Below, piece after piece: positions 23,396-34,388 of a stretch of 64,000 nucleotides of DNA. The stretch covers positions 868,001 through 932,000 of the forward strand of contig JAGTJL010000016.1 in assembly GCA_020746875.1 (NCBI GenBank). The letters are read 5' to 3'. The stretch comes from Rhexocercosporidium sp. MPI-PUGE-AT-0058 (Eukaryota > Ascomycota > Leotiomycetes > Helotiales). The position numbers were made by a program, and so were the translations under genes. Under the pieces are notes generated by a model. That model had not been told where the DNA came from. It did no database searches and was given only the letters and a program-made list of their open reading frames with translations. Position 1 is the stretch's first letter, and every line of letters starts with the position of its first letter.

Positions 23396-23759
23396 TTATT
23401 TGGCAGGTGCAGCAACGAAATTTGGGAAACAGTCTGCGAGGGTCTTGCTGTGCTTGTTCGTGGCATGCTCTGTGAGGCTATGAAGGAGGAAAAATGTCAG
23501 CAAGTGCCTTCTGCGCGCTTTCGGTCTCTGCTGGAAGGGCAGGTGGAGAGTAGAACATACGCCGGCGCACGGGTAGTCTTCAAGAAGGTAGACTTGCAGA
23601 TGACACACTGGATGTCCATGGCCTTCTCGTTGACCTTCAACTGCGACTTTGCGACCTTTGTCTTATCATCCTTACGATCCCGCTTCGAGGCTGCCTTTGC
23701 TCCCTGTCGTTTCTATTAGAACCCATATTCGAGATTGAAATAGAACTTACGTTTCCCAT
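23396..23759 (-). CDS. Small zinc-binding protein of the At2g23090/zf-met2-like family
   Basis: Exons 23751-23759 (nine bases: MGN), 23561-23703 and 23396-23477 sum to 234 bp (77 residues). Introns are 47 bp (GTAAGT donor) and 83 bp (GTATGT donor). The protein starts MGNGAKAASKRDRKDDK, a basic SERF-like N-terminus, followed by MDIQCVICKSTFL and LTEHATNKHSKTLADCFP: a C-x2-C ... H-x4-H zinc finger ending in the family's characteristic DCFP. Length and motif order match this eukaryotic family of short zinc-finger proteins, whose function is poorly defined. It is divergent from the AT-hook gene about 400 bp away. Confidence 0.88.
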
Positions 23760-24163
23760 GTTGGCGGTTTGGTGGATGATCCTAGGGAGTTCTGTGGAGA
23801 GTTGTATTGTACAGTACTTGGTTGTAGTTGGCTGGTTGGTTGCAAGAGTTCCAAGTGGAGGGGCAAGCGGGATATTTGTACTGGAGAAAAAAGACAGCCG
23901 ACTGGTCTGCTGGCAGTTTGTCTCACCGCCTCCTTCTTCGGCTTATCAACAAGCAGGGGCCTTCGCTTGGAGAGTCTGATAGACAGAACGCGACGGATTC
24001 CACCTGCGCGTCTTTCCAACCTCTCCGATTTGAAGAATTTAAAACTTCAACAACAACAAATTCTCACCTTCGGCAAACAACTGCTAAGTTTGTCCCCGAG
24101 CATTTTTGAATGCTTCGAACAATCTTCGGGAAGAAAGAAGAGACCCAATCTTCATCTTCGACA
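23760..24163. promoter_or_regulatory. Divergent promoter region, zinc-finger gene / AT-hook gene
   Basis: 404 bp between two divergent start codons, thus bearing both promoters. CAACAACAACAAA occurs in the leader of the plus-strand gene. No factor site is assigned. Confidence 0.5.
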
Positions 24164-25736
24164 ATGGCCGCCACAATCACCCAGCAGGAATTCAAGGAAG
24201 CTCTGGGTAGATACCCAGAGGTCTTGAAGACTCATGGAAAGACTCGTAAGTACATTTACCTTCCCGTAGATCGCATTCGGAGTATATTTCGACCCGAATA
24301 CTGACGCGTTTGACAGCTAAGGATGCTGCAACCACCATTGAGGAGCTCGACAAGTTCCGCTACCAGATCGCGCCTATGAACTTCTCGAAGAACACCGGCC
24401 GTATTATGGAACTCTCCGATGTCGAGAAGCTTGTTCAATGGAAGATGTAAGTTTCCCCCGCATATGAAGGTTCTGGCACATCATTATGCCTTGTTATGAC
24501 TTTTGGCGCATTGCAAGATCGCGGACATGCGATTTGGTGCAATCAGCATTGAAATTTCAGATCTATTTTTTTGGCCTCGAACTGACTGCAATTAGCCACC
24601 ACGGTGCGTTCCGCGCAACTCTGCCAAAGCTTGTTGCCTCCAATACCAACGAAATCGTGGCCGATGCTACCAAGGACGCGTTCGCTGCTTATGCAGAGAA
24701 TAACAAGGATATTGCAACGGTCATTTCGAAGCTCAGCACACCATTGAAGGGTATCGGACCAGCTACTGCCTCTCTTCTTCTAGCAATCCACGATCCCCAG
24801 AACGTCGTATTCTTCAGCGATGAGCTCTTCAGTTACTTGACTGCGGATGGAAAGAAGGTCGACCCAAAGTACACCACAAAGGAGTTTGAGACTATGTTTG
24901 CTGAGGCTCAGACGGTCATGTCAAGACTCAACTGTACACCAATTGAGCTCGAGAAGGTTGCTTATGTCTTGATCAAGGAGAAGGTCCCAGAGAAAGCTGG
25001 ACGTCCTGCTCTGCCAGAGGGTGAGAAGAAGGTCAATACCTATGTCCCAAGTGGCAAGCCCCGAGGCCGCCCAGCTATGACCGAGGCCGAGAAGAAGGCA
25101 AAGCTGTCAAGGAGGGAGGCAGAGAAGACGAAGGCAGCAAAGTCGGTCACCAACCGCACCCGAACAGGTCGCGTTGTCAAGCCTAGGGATCTTCTAGTTG
25201 CTCAAGTGTCTGATGTAAAGAAGACTCAAGTAAAGAAGCGTGGTCGCCCAGCTGCCAAGGTCGCATCAGATGCTAAGCCTGCTACTAAGAAGAGAGGTCG
25301 TCCTGCTGGTAAAGCTGAAGGAAGCGAAACAAAGGCCAAGGCTCCTGCTACCAAGAAAGCCGGACGTCCAGCAACCAAAGTCGAAAAAGTTGCTGCGCCA
25401 GCCAAAAAGAGAGGACGTCCAGCAGCAGATGTTGGAGAAGGTGCACCAGCCACAAAGAAGAGAGGTCGTCCCGCCAAAATCGACACCGCTGTCGAGGATG
25501 TGAAGACACCCAAGAAGCGAGGTCGTTCCGTCACCGCGGAAGCCACAACTGCAACCTCAGCAAGCAAGAAGCATGGACGTCCCTCCAAGGCCGATACAGA
25601 GGTCGAGACCAAGACGCCCGCCAGTAAGAAGAAGACAACCGCTACACCAACTCCAGCTTCTTCCGCGAAGCGTAGTGGTAAGACTCCAGCTTCTGCTTCT
25701 TCCGTCAAGCACAGCGCTAAGAAGTCCATAGTCTAG
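24164..25736 (+). CDS. HhH-GPD-like domain protein with C-terminal multiple AT-hooks
   Basis: Exons 24164-24245, 24317-24446 and 24596-25736 sum to 1,353 bp (450 residues). An in-frame ATG at 24110 would add 18 residues. Introns are 71 bp (GTAAGT ... TTGACAG) and 149 bp (GTAAGT ... ATTAG) and join KT-P-KDAATTIEEL and VQWK-I-HHGAFRATL. Residues ~20-190 are globular, with helix-hairpin-helix motif LKGIGPATASLLLA (~122) followed by FFSDELF (~144), resembling the HhH-GPD DNA glycosylase fold. From ~210 the protein is Lys/Ala/Pro-rich with about nine GRP cores (KKRGRPAAK, KKRGRPAGK, KKAGRPATK, KKHGRPSK and so on), i.e. AT-hooks binding AT-rich minor groove. It is probably a nuclear chromatin or DNA-damage protein; catalytic activity is unproven. 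Confidence 0.85.
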
Positions 25737-26053
25737 GCTTAGGCTGAAAGTCGGTTATTTTCATACGTTTGCTTCACTTCGGGTTCTTAATGGCAAACTC
25801 TGGAGTTTTATGGTCTGGTCTGGTTTGCTTTTCTTGGTTGGTTTCGTCGTCAAGGTTGGCATCGGGTCACATTACACAGGCATGCATGGGTCTGGAGGCT
25901 GTAAGATAAAGGCAGACAGACATACAAGCTAGGGGCACAGCAATTGCATCTTCTTGCAATGACTCTTTCCTGAATTTCCTTTTTTTATAGTCCGTGATAA
26001 TCGCTCAATCCACCGCTTCCCGTCCATATCCTCCCCACCCCACGTCAAAACCT
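25737..26053. other. Convergent intergenic region
   Basis: 3' regions of the AT-hook gene and of the CorA-like gene. T/G-rich, no gene seen. Confidence 0.5.
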
Positions 26054-28632
26054 CTACACAACCTCCACATTAGAATTAATCTCCTTGCCTTTCCCCTTTC
26101 CATTCCCCGTCCCGTTCCTCTTCCTCATCGACGCAAAAATTCCACCCTTCGTCTTCCCATCTCCTTGCTTAACTTTAATCGGATTCACAACGGTTTTTTC
26201 TTCCTTCTTCCTCGGTGCAGCATCATCCCCAGAGCCTTTCTTATTATTCCGCACGAGCCAGAAAGCGAGTCCTGCGGCGACGTATGTAGAGACGGAAAGG
26301 ACTACGAGCGTGGTGTAGAATTTGGGCCGCGCGTCTACGACGTTGGGGTCGGTTGTGTCGAAGAGATGCATACCGAAGATTGACTAAGAAGAAACTCAAC
26401 TTAGCTCAGATCAGTGGGGCAGGAATGGGGTCTTACGGTGACGAAACCAAGTGGCAGATAGATGACTGTCATGATCGTGAAGACGAATAGGTACTGGTTC
26501 TGCTGGAAGCTGATCTGGGCCAGTTCTGTCCCTCTTGATGCTTCTCTTACGGATGTGGCGTTGAATAGCTAAATGAAATGATTAGTCTGGTGACATAGTA
26601 TTGAAGTTATGGAGTTGGTATTTGACATTGAACATGGCTCCATTGTCGGATGTATAATAGGGACTTACACCATCTCGAAGACTTTCAACTTCTTCTTGTT
26701 TGTCCTTAACTCGAGTTAACAGGGACTCGAACATTGTTCTCGGTTTCGCCATGGCTTCTGTCCAATGGACCTTGAGAACCTTGAGATCATGTTCCACGTT
26801 TGTTTCCTGAAGATGCCCGTTCCATTTCCAGAAGAAGTTCTCTTGCGACTGCTGAAGGTCCAGAAGGGTTCCTTCTATATATTTCTTGAACACACGGCAC
26901 AGTTGCTGAGAGGTGAAATAGAGTTTCGAACGTTCGAACTGCTTGTCGTCAAACATCAATTGATGTCCGATTTGATCGTCTAGTAAATCTGTGACCTGAC
27001 AAACATTTAGCTTGAGACGTCCACAAGTTCTGAATGCGGAACTAACTGTTGCCCCAAGCTTCTCATCCATTCCATCGAGGACTTTGGCCCAATCCGTGCA
27101 GACGATGATCAACTCTTTGGCGAGGACTTGGATGAAGACATGCATAGCTACCAATTGGCCGCCAAAGTTGGTGATGTCTTGCTGCAAGTCCCCGCCTGCC
27201 ACATACGATTCACCGCCTCCAAGTTGAACAACATTGAAACATGGGGATTTGGTTCCATGCTATATAGACGAATTAGCAGCTACTTCCTGTTGAATCTCCA
27301 ATGATACAAATGATGCAGTCGTCCGAACCCTGTTCGCTTCACACTAAGACAATGTGTTGCAGAATGACGAGGACAAAAAGATAGAAAGTTCCTACCTGGC
27401 TGATGACTTGTATCAGGACGCGCTTTTCGATCAGGAAAGCCTTCGTCCCTTTAAAGAACTGTCCCTTCTCTCGAGCAGGCGATAATCTGCTATCAAAACC
27501 TGCCCCGTGAAGACTTGAGAAACCCGTCTTTGCTCCTTGATTGCCTAGGTACCCCCTAGCAAAGAAGCGCACGTAAAACATGTGTTCGTACTCGAACTTA
27601 TAGGGGGCTCTCCCCCAGAACTTTCTTTCAAGCTGCCATGGGCAGAGATAAAAATCTATCATCCTCGAAATCCTGATTACATGTAATAGCCGGTTATTTC
27701 CGGTTGCCGTTGCCGATATTCTAATTTGGTGGATCAGTATGAGTGCTATACATGTCAATGTCAAGCAATGATATGTAACGTTTGGAACCAATTCACTTCG
27801 CAAAACGTCAGTGAGAGCTAATTTGCCAAGTATACAATCTTGTGCTTTTTGGGACCTACATCAATCTTCCCGACGGAACTGGTCGGTTCAGTCGTAGCTC
27901 AACGAAACCATTGAAGTGAAGGTCCTAATACTTCAAACATGAGTTCATATTATAAGAATACGCGTAGTAAAGGTTGTATACTGTGGGCTTTTTGGTCCTG
28001 GCAATGTGGGACGCCATTCCTCCTGCCTCTCTATAACTATATTTTGTCGACGTAATTAGCAATTCGCTTTCTGGCTGGAGCTTTTCGTCTTGGTCTCTGA
28101 GGTCCCAGTAGTTTTCTGATTCGGTGACGCTACCCAATGATTGTGGCCACTTCTGTAAGAGTGTGTTTGACAGTCTCTCCAAAGCTTTTTGATCGAGGGA
28201 TGGATCCGAGAACCACAGTTTGCGTTGCGACTTGCAATAGTCCAGAAGACCCTTGCCGAGCTCCCATATCTCCTTTGAGTTTGGACTGTACTTTTCTTCC
28301 CACTGGAGAGCTCGCGCAAAGTCCGCATCAGTAAATTTGACACTCGATGGTGTTACAACTTCCTCGGATTTCGCCTTTTCGGTCTGTGGGACTTGAGTTC
28401 CGTCGCCTTTGGAAAGACCTTGCAATAGTTTGAGTTGTTTTTGTTGAAGATCCAGCTGAGCTTTGAATGTCTCCAAAACCTGCTCCAGATCTACGACTTC
28501 GTTTGGGTCCTTGGTGTCCATGTTTTCGGGCGTTGGCAACGCATCGTCCTCGAGGCTGTCGGCTCTCGCGCTGTCGTCGAGCTGCACTTGACCTGTCATG
28601 GGGTCAGTGGAGGGCCCGGCGTTGGAACTCAT
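26054..28632 (-). CDS. CorA-like Mg2+ transporter-fold protein (two C-terminal TM segments)
   Basis: Proposed exons 27982-28632, 27860-27924, 27396-27720, 27047-27259, 26669-26995, 26437-26568 and 26054-26383 sum to 2,043 bp (680 residues), all in phase. The last four are secure. The 65-bp exon and its two flanking introns are inferred from splice motifs and frame only, so the N-terminal half might be a separate gene. The N-terminus is acidic and disordered with a Gln-rich heptad segment (LDLQQKQLKLLQGL). The C-terminal part is typical of fungal CorA-like proteins: long helices ending SLRDG-LFNATSVREASRGT, TM1 (~553-571, YLFVFTIMTVIYLPLGFV), a SIFGMHLF loop, TM2 (~593-615) and a basic tail. 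The loop reads GMH where CorA channels have GMN, so Mg2+ transport is uncertain. Confidence 0.75.
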
Positions 28633-30328
28633 GATTACTCGAGAGAAATGCCCATGGGAAGGGAAAAATCACGATAAACTATCTTGGAAGTTGACATTGG
28701 AGGCACTCGACCAGTACCTCAGCCGCAGCTGAATACCGTAGCGGCTAGCATTCGGCGTCGTGACTGGGCGGTGATGCGCCTCCGATTGAAGAACGGGAGG
28801 GACTGCGAGAGCCTCCTCGGGGAGTGAATCGGGTATTTGAGTGCTGACTAGAGTGGATTTATAACAGTTCAAAATGTTGTGTTCATCAATTGGTATCAGG
28901 AATTAACAAGAGGTCCCTTAAAAGGGTTTATAAAGATAGTCTTCGAATCTACAAAATCCAAATCCTAACCCAAAAAGATAAGGTAGATCTCCACCCAAGG
29001 TCACCTAATGAAATAAACTAGCGTCGGTAAAGTAATAGAAAACGAGAGAAAGACAACTGAGGTATGTTTTATACCTCAAGGGAACAATGCCCCTCTCCAG
29101 CGGTGAAACTGTCAACGGCCCCCCCCCCCCCCACCTCCCCCAAAAACTCAATTCTCCATTCAAACACTTATTTCTTTATAGCTTCATTAAAGTCCTTAGG
29201 AGAGCATTCCTGATTGCTCCTTACATATCTCGCAAAATCCAAGGTTGTAGACATCTTTCATCGTTTCAAAGAACGATCAGACCTTCAAGTCTTGCGCTCG
29301 CATCTACGGGATCCAAAGAATACCCACAAGAACATCAATCTTATGATATCGACTACTCAGCCCTAGTAATTCAACAAACTCTCTTTCCAATTTTCCAAAG
29401 CTTTAATTTCAATTTCAACTTCAACTTCAAGAGTGCGATTGATCTGGATATTGGGTTGTCCACAAAGTATATAGGGGTAATTTCATCTCTTACAAAACAC
29501 CGTGAAACGCCCATATCCTTGAGATTTCCTCGCTAAAAAGAAAGCAGAAAAATAATGCTTTCACGAGATTTTCTGTTTTCTCTTTTTGACATTCACTTTT
29601 CGCCATTCTTCCAATGCTCTTCACCAACCAAAGGATAATGGGTCACACTTGTTCCTCGTCTTCCCCGATTTCTAGATCGTACAGCATAGTTTCGCAAATA
29701 ATCTCCCAGTCTTACAGCACCCCTAGAAACCTGCTCAACCACCAATCAATCCACGACTCCCCTCTGAATAACCCCCTTTACTACCATTAACCATCATCTA
29801 ATATCATAGATAAAGGTGGCGTGCATGTTTAAGCTAGTCGTAGCAAGTACGATAAGTTTGCATTTACTGTCAGGTATCTATGGATGTACAAAGCATGTGA
29901 AGTTCCAAAATTACCCTCCAAATTTCTAACTCTGCCATCTCTTGCAAAAGCCCCTTCGATTCTTCTAAAATTGGTCAAAATGGATGCTTGCAATTTTCCC
30001 GCCTAGCCAGTCCAGCGGTTCCAAAAATGCGTATGGTGATTCCGGTCAGCCTTCAGCTGTTGTTCGGCCTCGCTTATTCGTCGTAGAGGATCTGGACGAC
30101 GACATCGACCTTCTTGAAGACATCTCCTGAACCTCAGATCTAGTTAGTAGAGGATGTAGCCAACAAAGTATGGAGTTCGCACTGAAGAATCTGCCTAAAT
30201 AAGCATTATCAATAAGTAGTGGTGCAGGATAGACCCTTTGAAAAGCTTCAGCATCGGTGATGAAATTCTCTGCCCGCTCACATTAGCTTCGTCTAGTTAC
30301 TCGAAATGATAATCTGAATGGAAATCCG
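28633..30328. other. 1.7-kb intergenic region with low-complexity tracts
   Basis: It contains a 14-C homopolymer (29119-29132) and a TTTCAA/TTCAAC-type run around 29403-29430. One 149-codon plus-strand frame (29087-29536) crosses both tracts and looks like chance. No gene supported. Confidence 0.45.
29119..29132. repeat. 14-base poly-C homopolymer
   Basis: An uninterrupted run of 14 C, followed by another C-rich stretch. Such runs are slippage-prone and are also a common site of assembly length error. Confidence 0.95.
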
Positions 30329-30874
30329 TTACTGACTTCCCTCAGGTGCCACCAATACCAAAGACACAGTTCCGTCAATACACTGCCACTTCATCCGGCC
30401 CTCTACCTCAACCAGCAGTCCCGAAACGCCAACTCCGTTCAAAAGAAAGGCATTAGAGCTACCATATTGATCCGGGTTCTTATTTGTAACTAATACCTCT
30501 CGATACTTCTCCCCTTCAAGTCCGAGATCAGGGTATGGTGCAAGGGTAGTTTCAATCTTCCTGTCCCTAAGCGAGAACTTGACGACGGGGTTCTGATTTG
30601 TTGGACTGAATGAAGAGAATGGAACGGGATACAGCTCATTCTTGGGATTGAAGGCGTTGATGGCGTAAGGCATGGTAGTTCCGTCGAGGGTGGTTGAGAG
30701 GGTGAAGTTACAGTTGAGTGTGGTGATGGGACCGTTGCTTATGAAGAGTTGTTCGATATCATTGCTAAAACAGGTTCGAGGGGTGGATTTGGTGCACATG
30801 CCAAGGGGATCAGTTGCGAAGACTCCTTTGAATGTGAGAGAGAGTAGAAGAGAAGCAAGGAGGATGCAAGCCAT
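30329..30874 (-). CDS. Small secreted protein, unknown function
   Basis: 181 residues from ATG 30874; an outer in-frame ATG at 30928 would add 18 polar residues before the hydrophobic stretch, so the inner start is preferred. MACILLASLLLSLTFKGVFA is a clear signal peptide, with probable cleavage before TDPLG. The mature protein has four Cys (MCTKSTPRTCF, LNCNF, WQCIDG) that could form two disulfides, and N-glycosylation sequons (for example NFT). No transmembrane segment or known catalytic motif is seen. Size and secretion fit a cell-wall or effector-like protein; the family is not recognised. It is a single exon alone between two gene-free stretches. Confidence 0.65.
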   Translation of the reverse strand: MACILLASLLLSLTFKGVFATDPLGMCTKSTPRTCFSNDIEQLFISNGPITTLNCNFTLSTTLDGTTMPYAINAFNPKNELYPVPFSSFSPTNQNPVVKFSLRDRKIETTLAPYPDLGLEGEKYREVLVTNKNPDQYGSSNAFLLNGVGVSGLLVEVEGRMKWQCIDGTVSLVLVAPEGSQ

Positions 30875-31571
30875 TGTAATGCGTTGATGGGTTAATGTTG
30901 GGTTGAAATTGAAGTGGATGGATTCCAAGAGGGGTGATGGTCCAAAAGTCGGGTGATTGGAGACGAAAGAGAGAAGAGAGAAGAGAGAATTGAAAAAGCC
31001 ATTGCTCTTAATCAGGTCTGAATACCACAGGCAGACAAATGGAAGGCGCGGTCTGTCGGGGTGGCAGGCCGGGGTGAAGCGGGAAAGAAGGACCCTGATA
31101 GTTCTTCATTGTATTTTGAAAGTATCCAAATTCACATTAGAATAGTTAGAATGTGAAGCATTACATATACATATTCGCGAACGAGGTGCCAATGTCACAA
31201 CACCCAAGATCAATCGATCAAAAAAACGAAGCATTAAACTCATGAATCAGAAAGACTATGGCTGATTGTGGTTAGGAGGTATAATAAATGGTAAGTATGG
31301 TGGTAGATAATGACAAAAGATAAAAACTTAGTGAGCGCCTCTGTGACGCCGTGAGCTTTCCAGGGTATCTAAAACAATTTCCAGTCCTCCAAACTTCAAG
31401 TAAAAACGAACGTATGCTCCAAGACCAATACGTGCGTCCTCCAAGCCTTAACAGAACGCCTTGGATGCATGTCTCTCCTCCATGAATAGAATAATGTCGC
31501 TCAAATGAACACTTTGTCGTGGTCACGTGTCTGGATTTCCCAACCGAGTGTTTTTGGTAAAGAGATGTCGC
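30875..31571. other. Intergenic region
   Basis: Upstream of the secreted-protein gene and downstream of the helical-repeat gene on the same strand. AG-rich near 30960-30990. No gene seen. Confidence 0.5.
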
Positions 31572-33993
31572 TCATACGGTAATGCTGAAATGCTTCCTGC
31601 CTTCAGCCTCTTCCATGTGAAATCCAAAGACCAATTTGAAGAGATCCTTCAGGAACGGGTACTGCCCGCTCCTCATCATCCAGCCAACACTTTTTGCGAC
31701 ATCAATGGCGCTGGCGTTCTTGCCAACAGCCGGTAGAGCGTTCGGGCTCCTAAAGGTTGGATCGCTCAAAATAAGGTTTCGATATGCTGCGAGCAGCTTC
31801 GCATGTGATGATAATGAACCAAATGACCCTGTTGGAAGAGCCTTGACGAAATTTTGAAATGCCGGTGAGTCGGCGGTGTTGGGTGTAGCGCTTGTGGGTG
31901 TTGAGCGAGAAAAGCCGACGTTCATGGCAGCTTTGAGAATGAGAATCTTGAGCCGGGTGAGGTTCGCATCCTCGGGACTGGCTGCAGTAGTGATAGTACT
32001 AGAGGACTTCTGACTTCCTTGGGAATACGATGATGATGAGGTGGCACTCGACCACCTGGCATTGGAAGCTCGAGTACCTTCCGTCCCAAGTACAAGAATA
32101 TTAGGAATGTTTGGCGAATTGGCTTCGGGAGAGATGGGGGTATCTTCAAACTCGGTTGTGGGTGTCTCTGGTTGGTATCTTGTACGAGCATGCTCCGGAT
32201 GTTCTGGGTTCTCGGGGAGACTGGGCAAGCTGCTGCTCTTGGTATGAGATGACCGACTCATCTGGTCAGAGATTTGGGTGAAGGTCGTTTGTGACGGTCT
32301 TGGCGTCCCACGTTCTGGGCGAACTTGAGTCCACCCTTCTCGGAAGAGGTCGCATAGCTCCCAACATGCTTGCACGGCTGACCCGAGAAGCTCTTCATCA
32401 GGGGCCTTGCCTTCTCGTCTATTCTGTCGGAGGCTGAAGAGCATCTCAGCTAGACCCCAGCATGCTCGTAGTAGAGAATCCGTCTCCTCAGCAAGTTCGT
32501 TACGTTGTTTCATAAGCCTATGACAGAGTGTGATGTAGAAGTCCAGGGTCCTTTCTCGGAAGGCTTCCGGTAGATTTCGGTCATGGGTGTTGTATAGGTG
32601 GTTGTTCAGCTCAAAGCTGACCCTCAGAACCGAGTCCGCAATCTCATCCTTTCGCTGACGAACATCAAACAATGCTTGACAGAAATCGCGGCACAAATCT
32701 AAGGTTGGCCGGACATGAAACTCGTGGTTATCGTCCCGGCTCTCATATAGCTTCTGGCATAGTCTCCAGCAGCATTTCCAGGCAGTTTCATGGGCATCTC
32801 CTGTTCCAGAGTAGCTGAAGATTCTCTCTCGATGAATTGAGCTGAGACTAGCGAGGGTGTTGCACAAGGTCCAGCATTCGTTCAGAGCAGTTTTCAAGGC
32901 ATGGACTTCCTCATCAGAAGTATGCACTGTTCGGGCATCAAATTCATCTTCTTCAGCATCACGGTGCTCTTCAGGAATCCCTGCAAACCATGAGTAATGC
33001 GGATTGCTTCTGGAGTTAGACGATGACAGACCTTCAAGGCTGTGGGCGCTACTGGATCGAACGGATCCATAGTCACTGGCAAAAGATTCAACTTCTTGTC
33101 GAGTCTGGGCTCGGGGAGTAGCATTCTCCAGTCCGTACTTGATAGGCGCCACATCCGTAGAGATCGGAGGGGGAGAGACCGGGCTTGGTTGTGTATTCTA
33201 ACCGGACTTAGAAATATCCAACAGTCATAGGAACGCAACTCACCCTGTCTTTCGGAACTTGTAGATCCACTCTGATAGTAGCTGGCACATTTGCCTCTTG
33301 TTGATACGGAGTAGGAGTCGACCGGTCAGCAGCCCGGGGTGGTTGAATTGGTAGGCTGTCAGGTAAATTCTGAGATTGTCAGTATTTTGGTCCCCGGCAG
33401 AAGAATTGGCCAACTTACAAATTTGCCGTAGCCCTCAGGCGCATGTATGACAGAGATAGATTCGTCTTCGAGTGAGGCTCTGAAATGATCGGGTATATTT
33501 GTGCTGAGTCTCTTCAACTATAAATAAGTCAGACATGCAACCTTATCTTGCTGGCCGCACCTACTGTGGCCTGCGAATCGGCAGATCCAACTATTCTTGG
33601 TGGTGAAGGCCTGATATCTTCTGCATGCACATCATCTGCAACCTCGTCCTCGATTTCTGTTGTTTCCGTTCCATTCGAAGTAACTGGGGACGGTCCCACC
33701 ATATCGCTAGGACTTGTCATTTGTAAACCGTTTGAAGAGTGCTCGTCAATTGAGTTTGGTCGGAGATGGGAGGATTCTTGAGAGCTGCGCGTGGACCTAG
33801 CATATGTTAGTAGGCGGATGGAATCCGAGAGCTTGCAGAGTACGTACAATGACTGATATCGCGGAGAGTTGTTCATGGCGGGGGAGTTTGGGGAGAGCGA
33901 GAAGTCTGTGTAAGGAGAGAAGGCCGACATGATATTGCCTGGCGACGACGAGACCAGGGGACTCTCCAATGCCATTGTTGGCGCAAGGCTCAT
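31572..33993 (-). CDS. Conserved ascomycete protein with repeated W-x-L-C helix motif, function unknown
   Basis: Exons 33848-33993, 33565-33796, 33419-33517, 33244-33369 and 31572-33197 sum to 2,229 bp (742 residues); four introns of 46-51 bp, one with branch CTACTAAC. The first ~290 residues are disordered (Ser/Pro-rich, MSAFSPYTDFSLSPNSP). Residues ~305-490 hold about seven helices spaced 25-35 residues with a repeated pattern: ECWTLC, CCWRLC, LCRDFC, VSFELN, FYITLC, ACWGLA, ACWELC. This suggests an alpha-solenoid or bundle scaffold. A second disordered linker follows, then a conserved C-terminal domain (LKILILKAAMNVGFSRS ... VGWMMRSGQYPFLKDLFKL) ending HFSITV. I recall such proteins as widely conserved in Pezizomycotina and annotated only as domains of unknown function. 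No enzyme motif is seen. Confidence 0.82.
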
Positions 33994-34366
33994 GTGCGTG
34001 AATCCTAGAAAGGGCCTTCGAATCGGTCTCTAAGGCTGGTTATGAAGAGAAGAGAGATTCGACCTGGCTCAGGCGCAGGCAGGCAGATAGGCAGGGCAGG
34101 GTCCAGAGTTGGTGTGGGACGGTCAAGGCTGAATGGAGCTCTCGGGAATCAGATGCTGATAGCTCTCTAGGTAGAGCTGAGGGTAAGGCACGACAGTTGT
34201 CATCGGCTGCTGCGCAGCGTTTGTCGAATAACGGCCAGCAAGTAGCAGTGCCTAGCAACGCACTCGCAGTAGTCGGCCTGTGGGTCGGCAACGGACCAAC
34301 TAGAGACAATTGACGAAGGTACCACAGGTACGTTGGAGTAGGTGCATGTCGCGCGAAGGGTGCTGG

Positions 34367-34388
34367 ATGTATGTATGTATGTATGTAT
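34367..34388. repeat. ATGT tetranucleotide microsatellite
   Basis: About five tandem copies of TGTA/ATGT in intergenic DNA. Confidence 0.9.

Noticed and set aside
25226..25729. 167-codon minus-strand frame opposite the AT-hook tail
   Set aside because: Mirror of the repetitive Lys/Pro/Arg codons on the plus strand.
21757..25736. Secondary-metabolite gene cluster around the dioxygenase
   Set aside because: Neighbours are a zinc-finger protein and an AT-hook protein; no backbone synthase, transporter or pathway regulator is present.
29087..29536. 149-codon plus-strand frame crossing the poly-C tract
   Set aside because: Its sequence is dictated by the C run and TTCAAC-type repeats; no conserved block.
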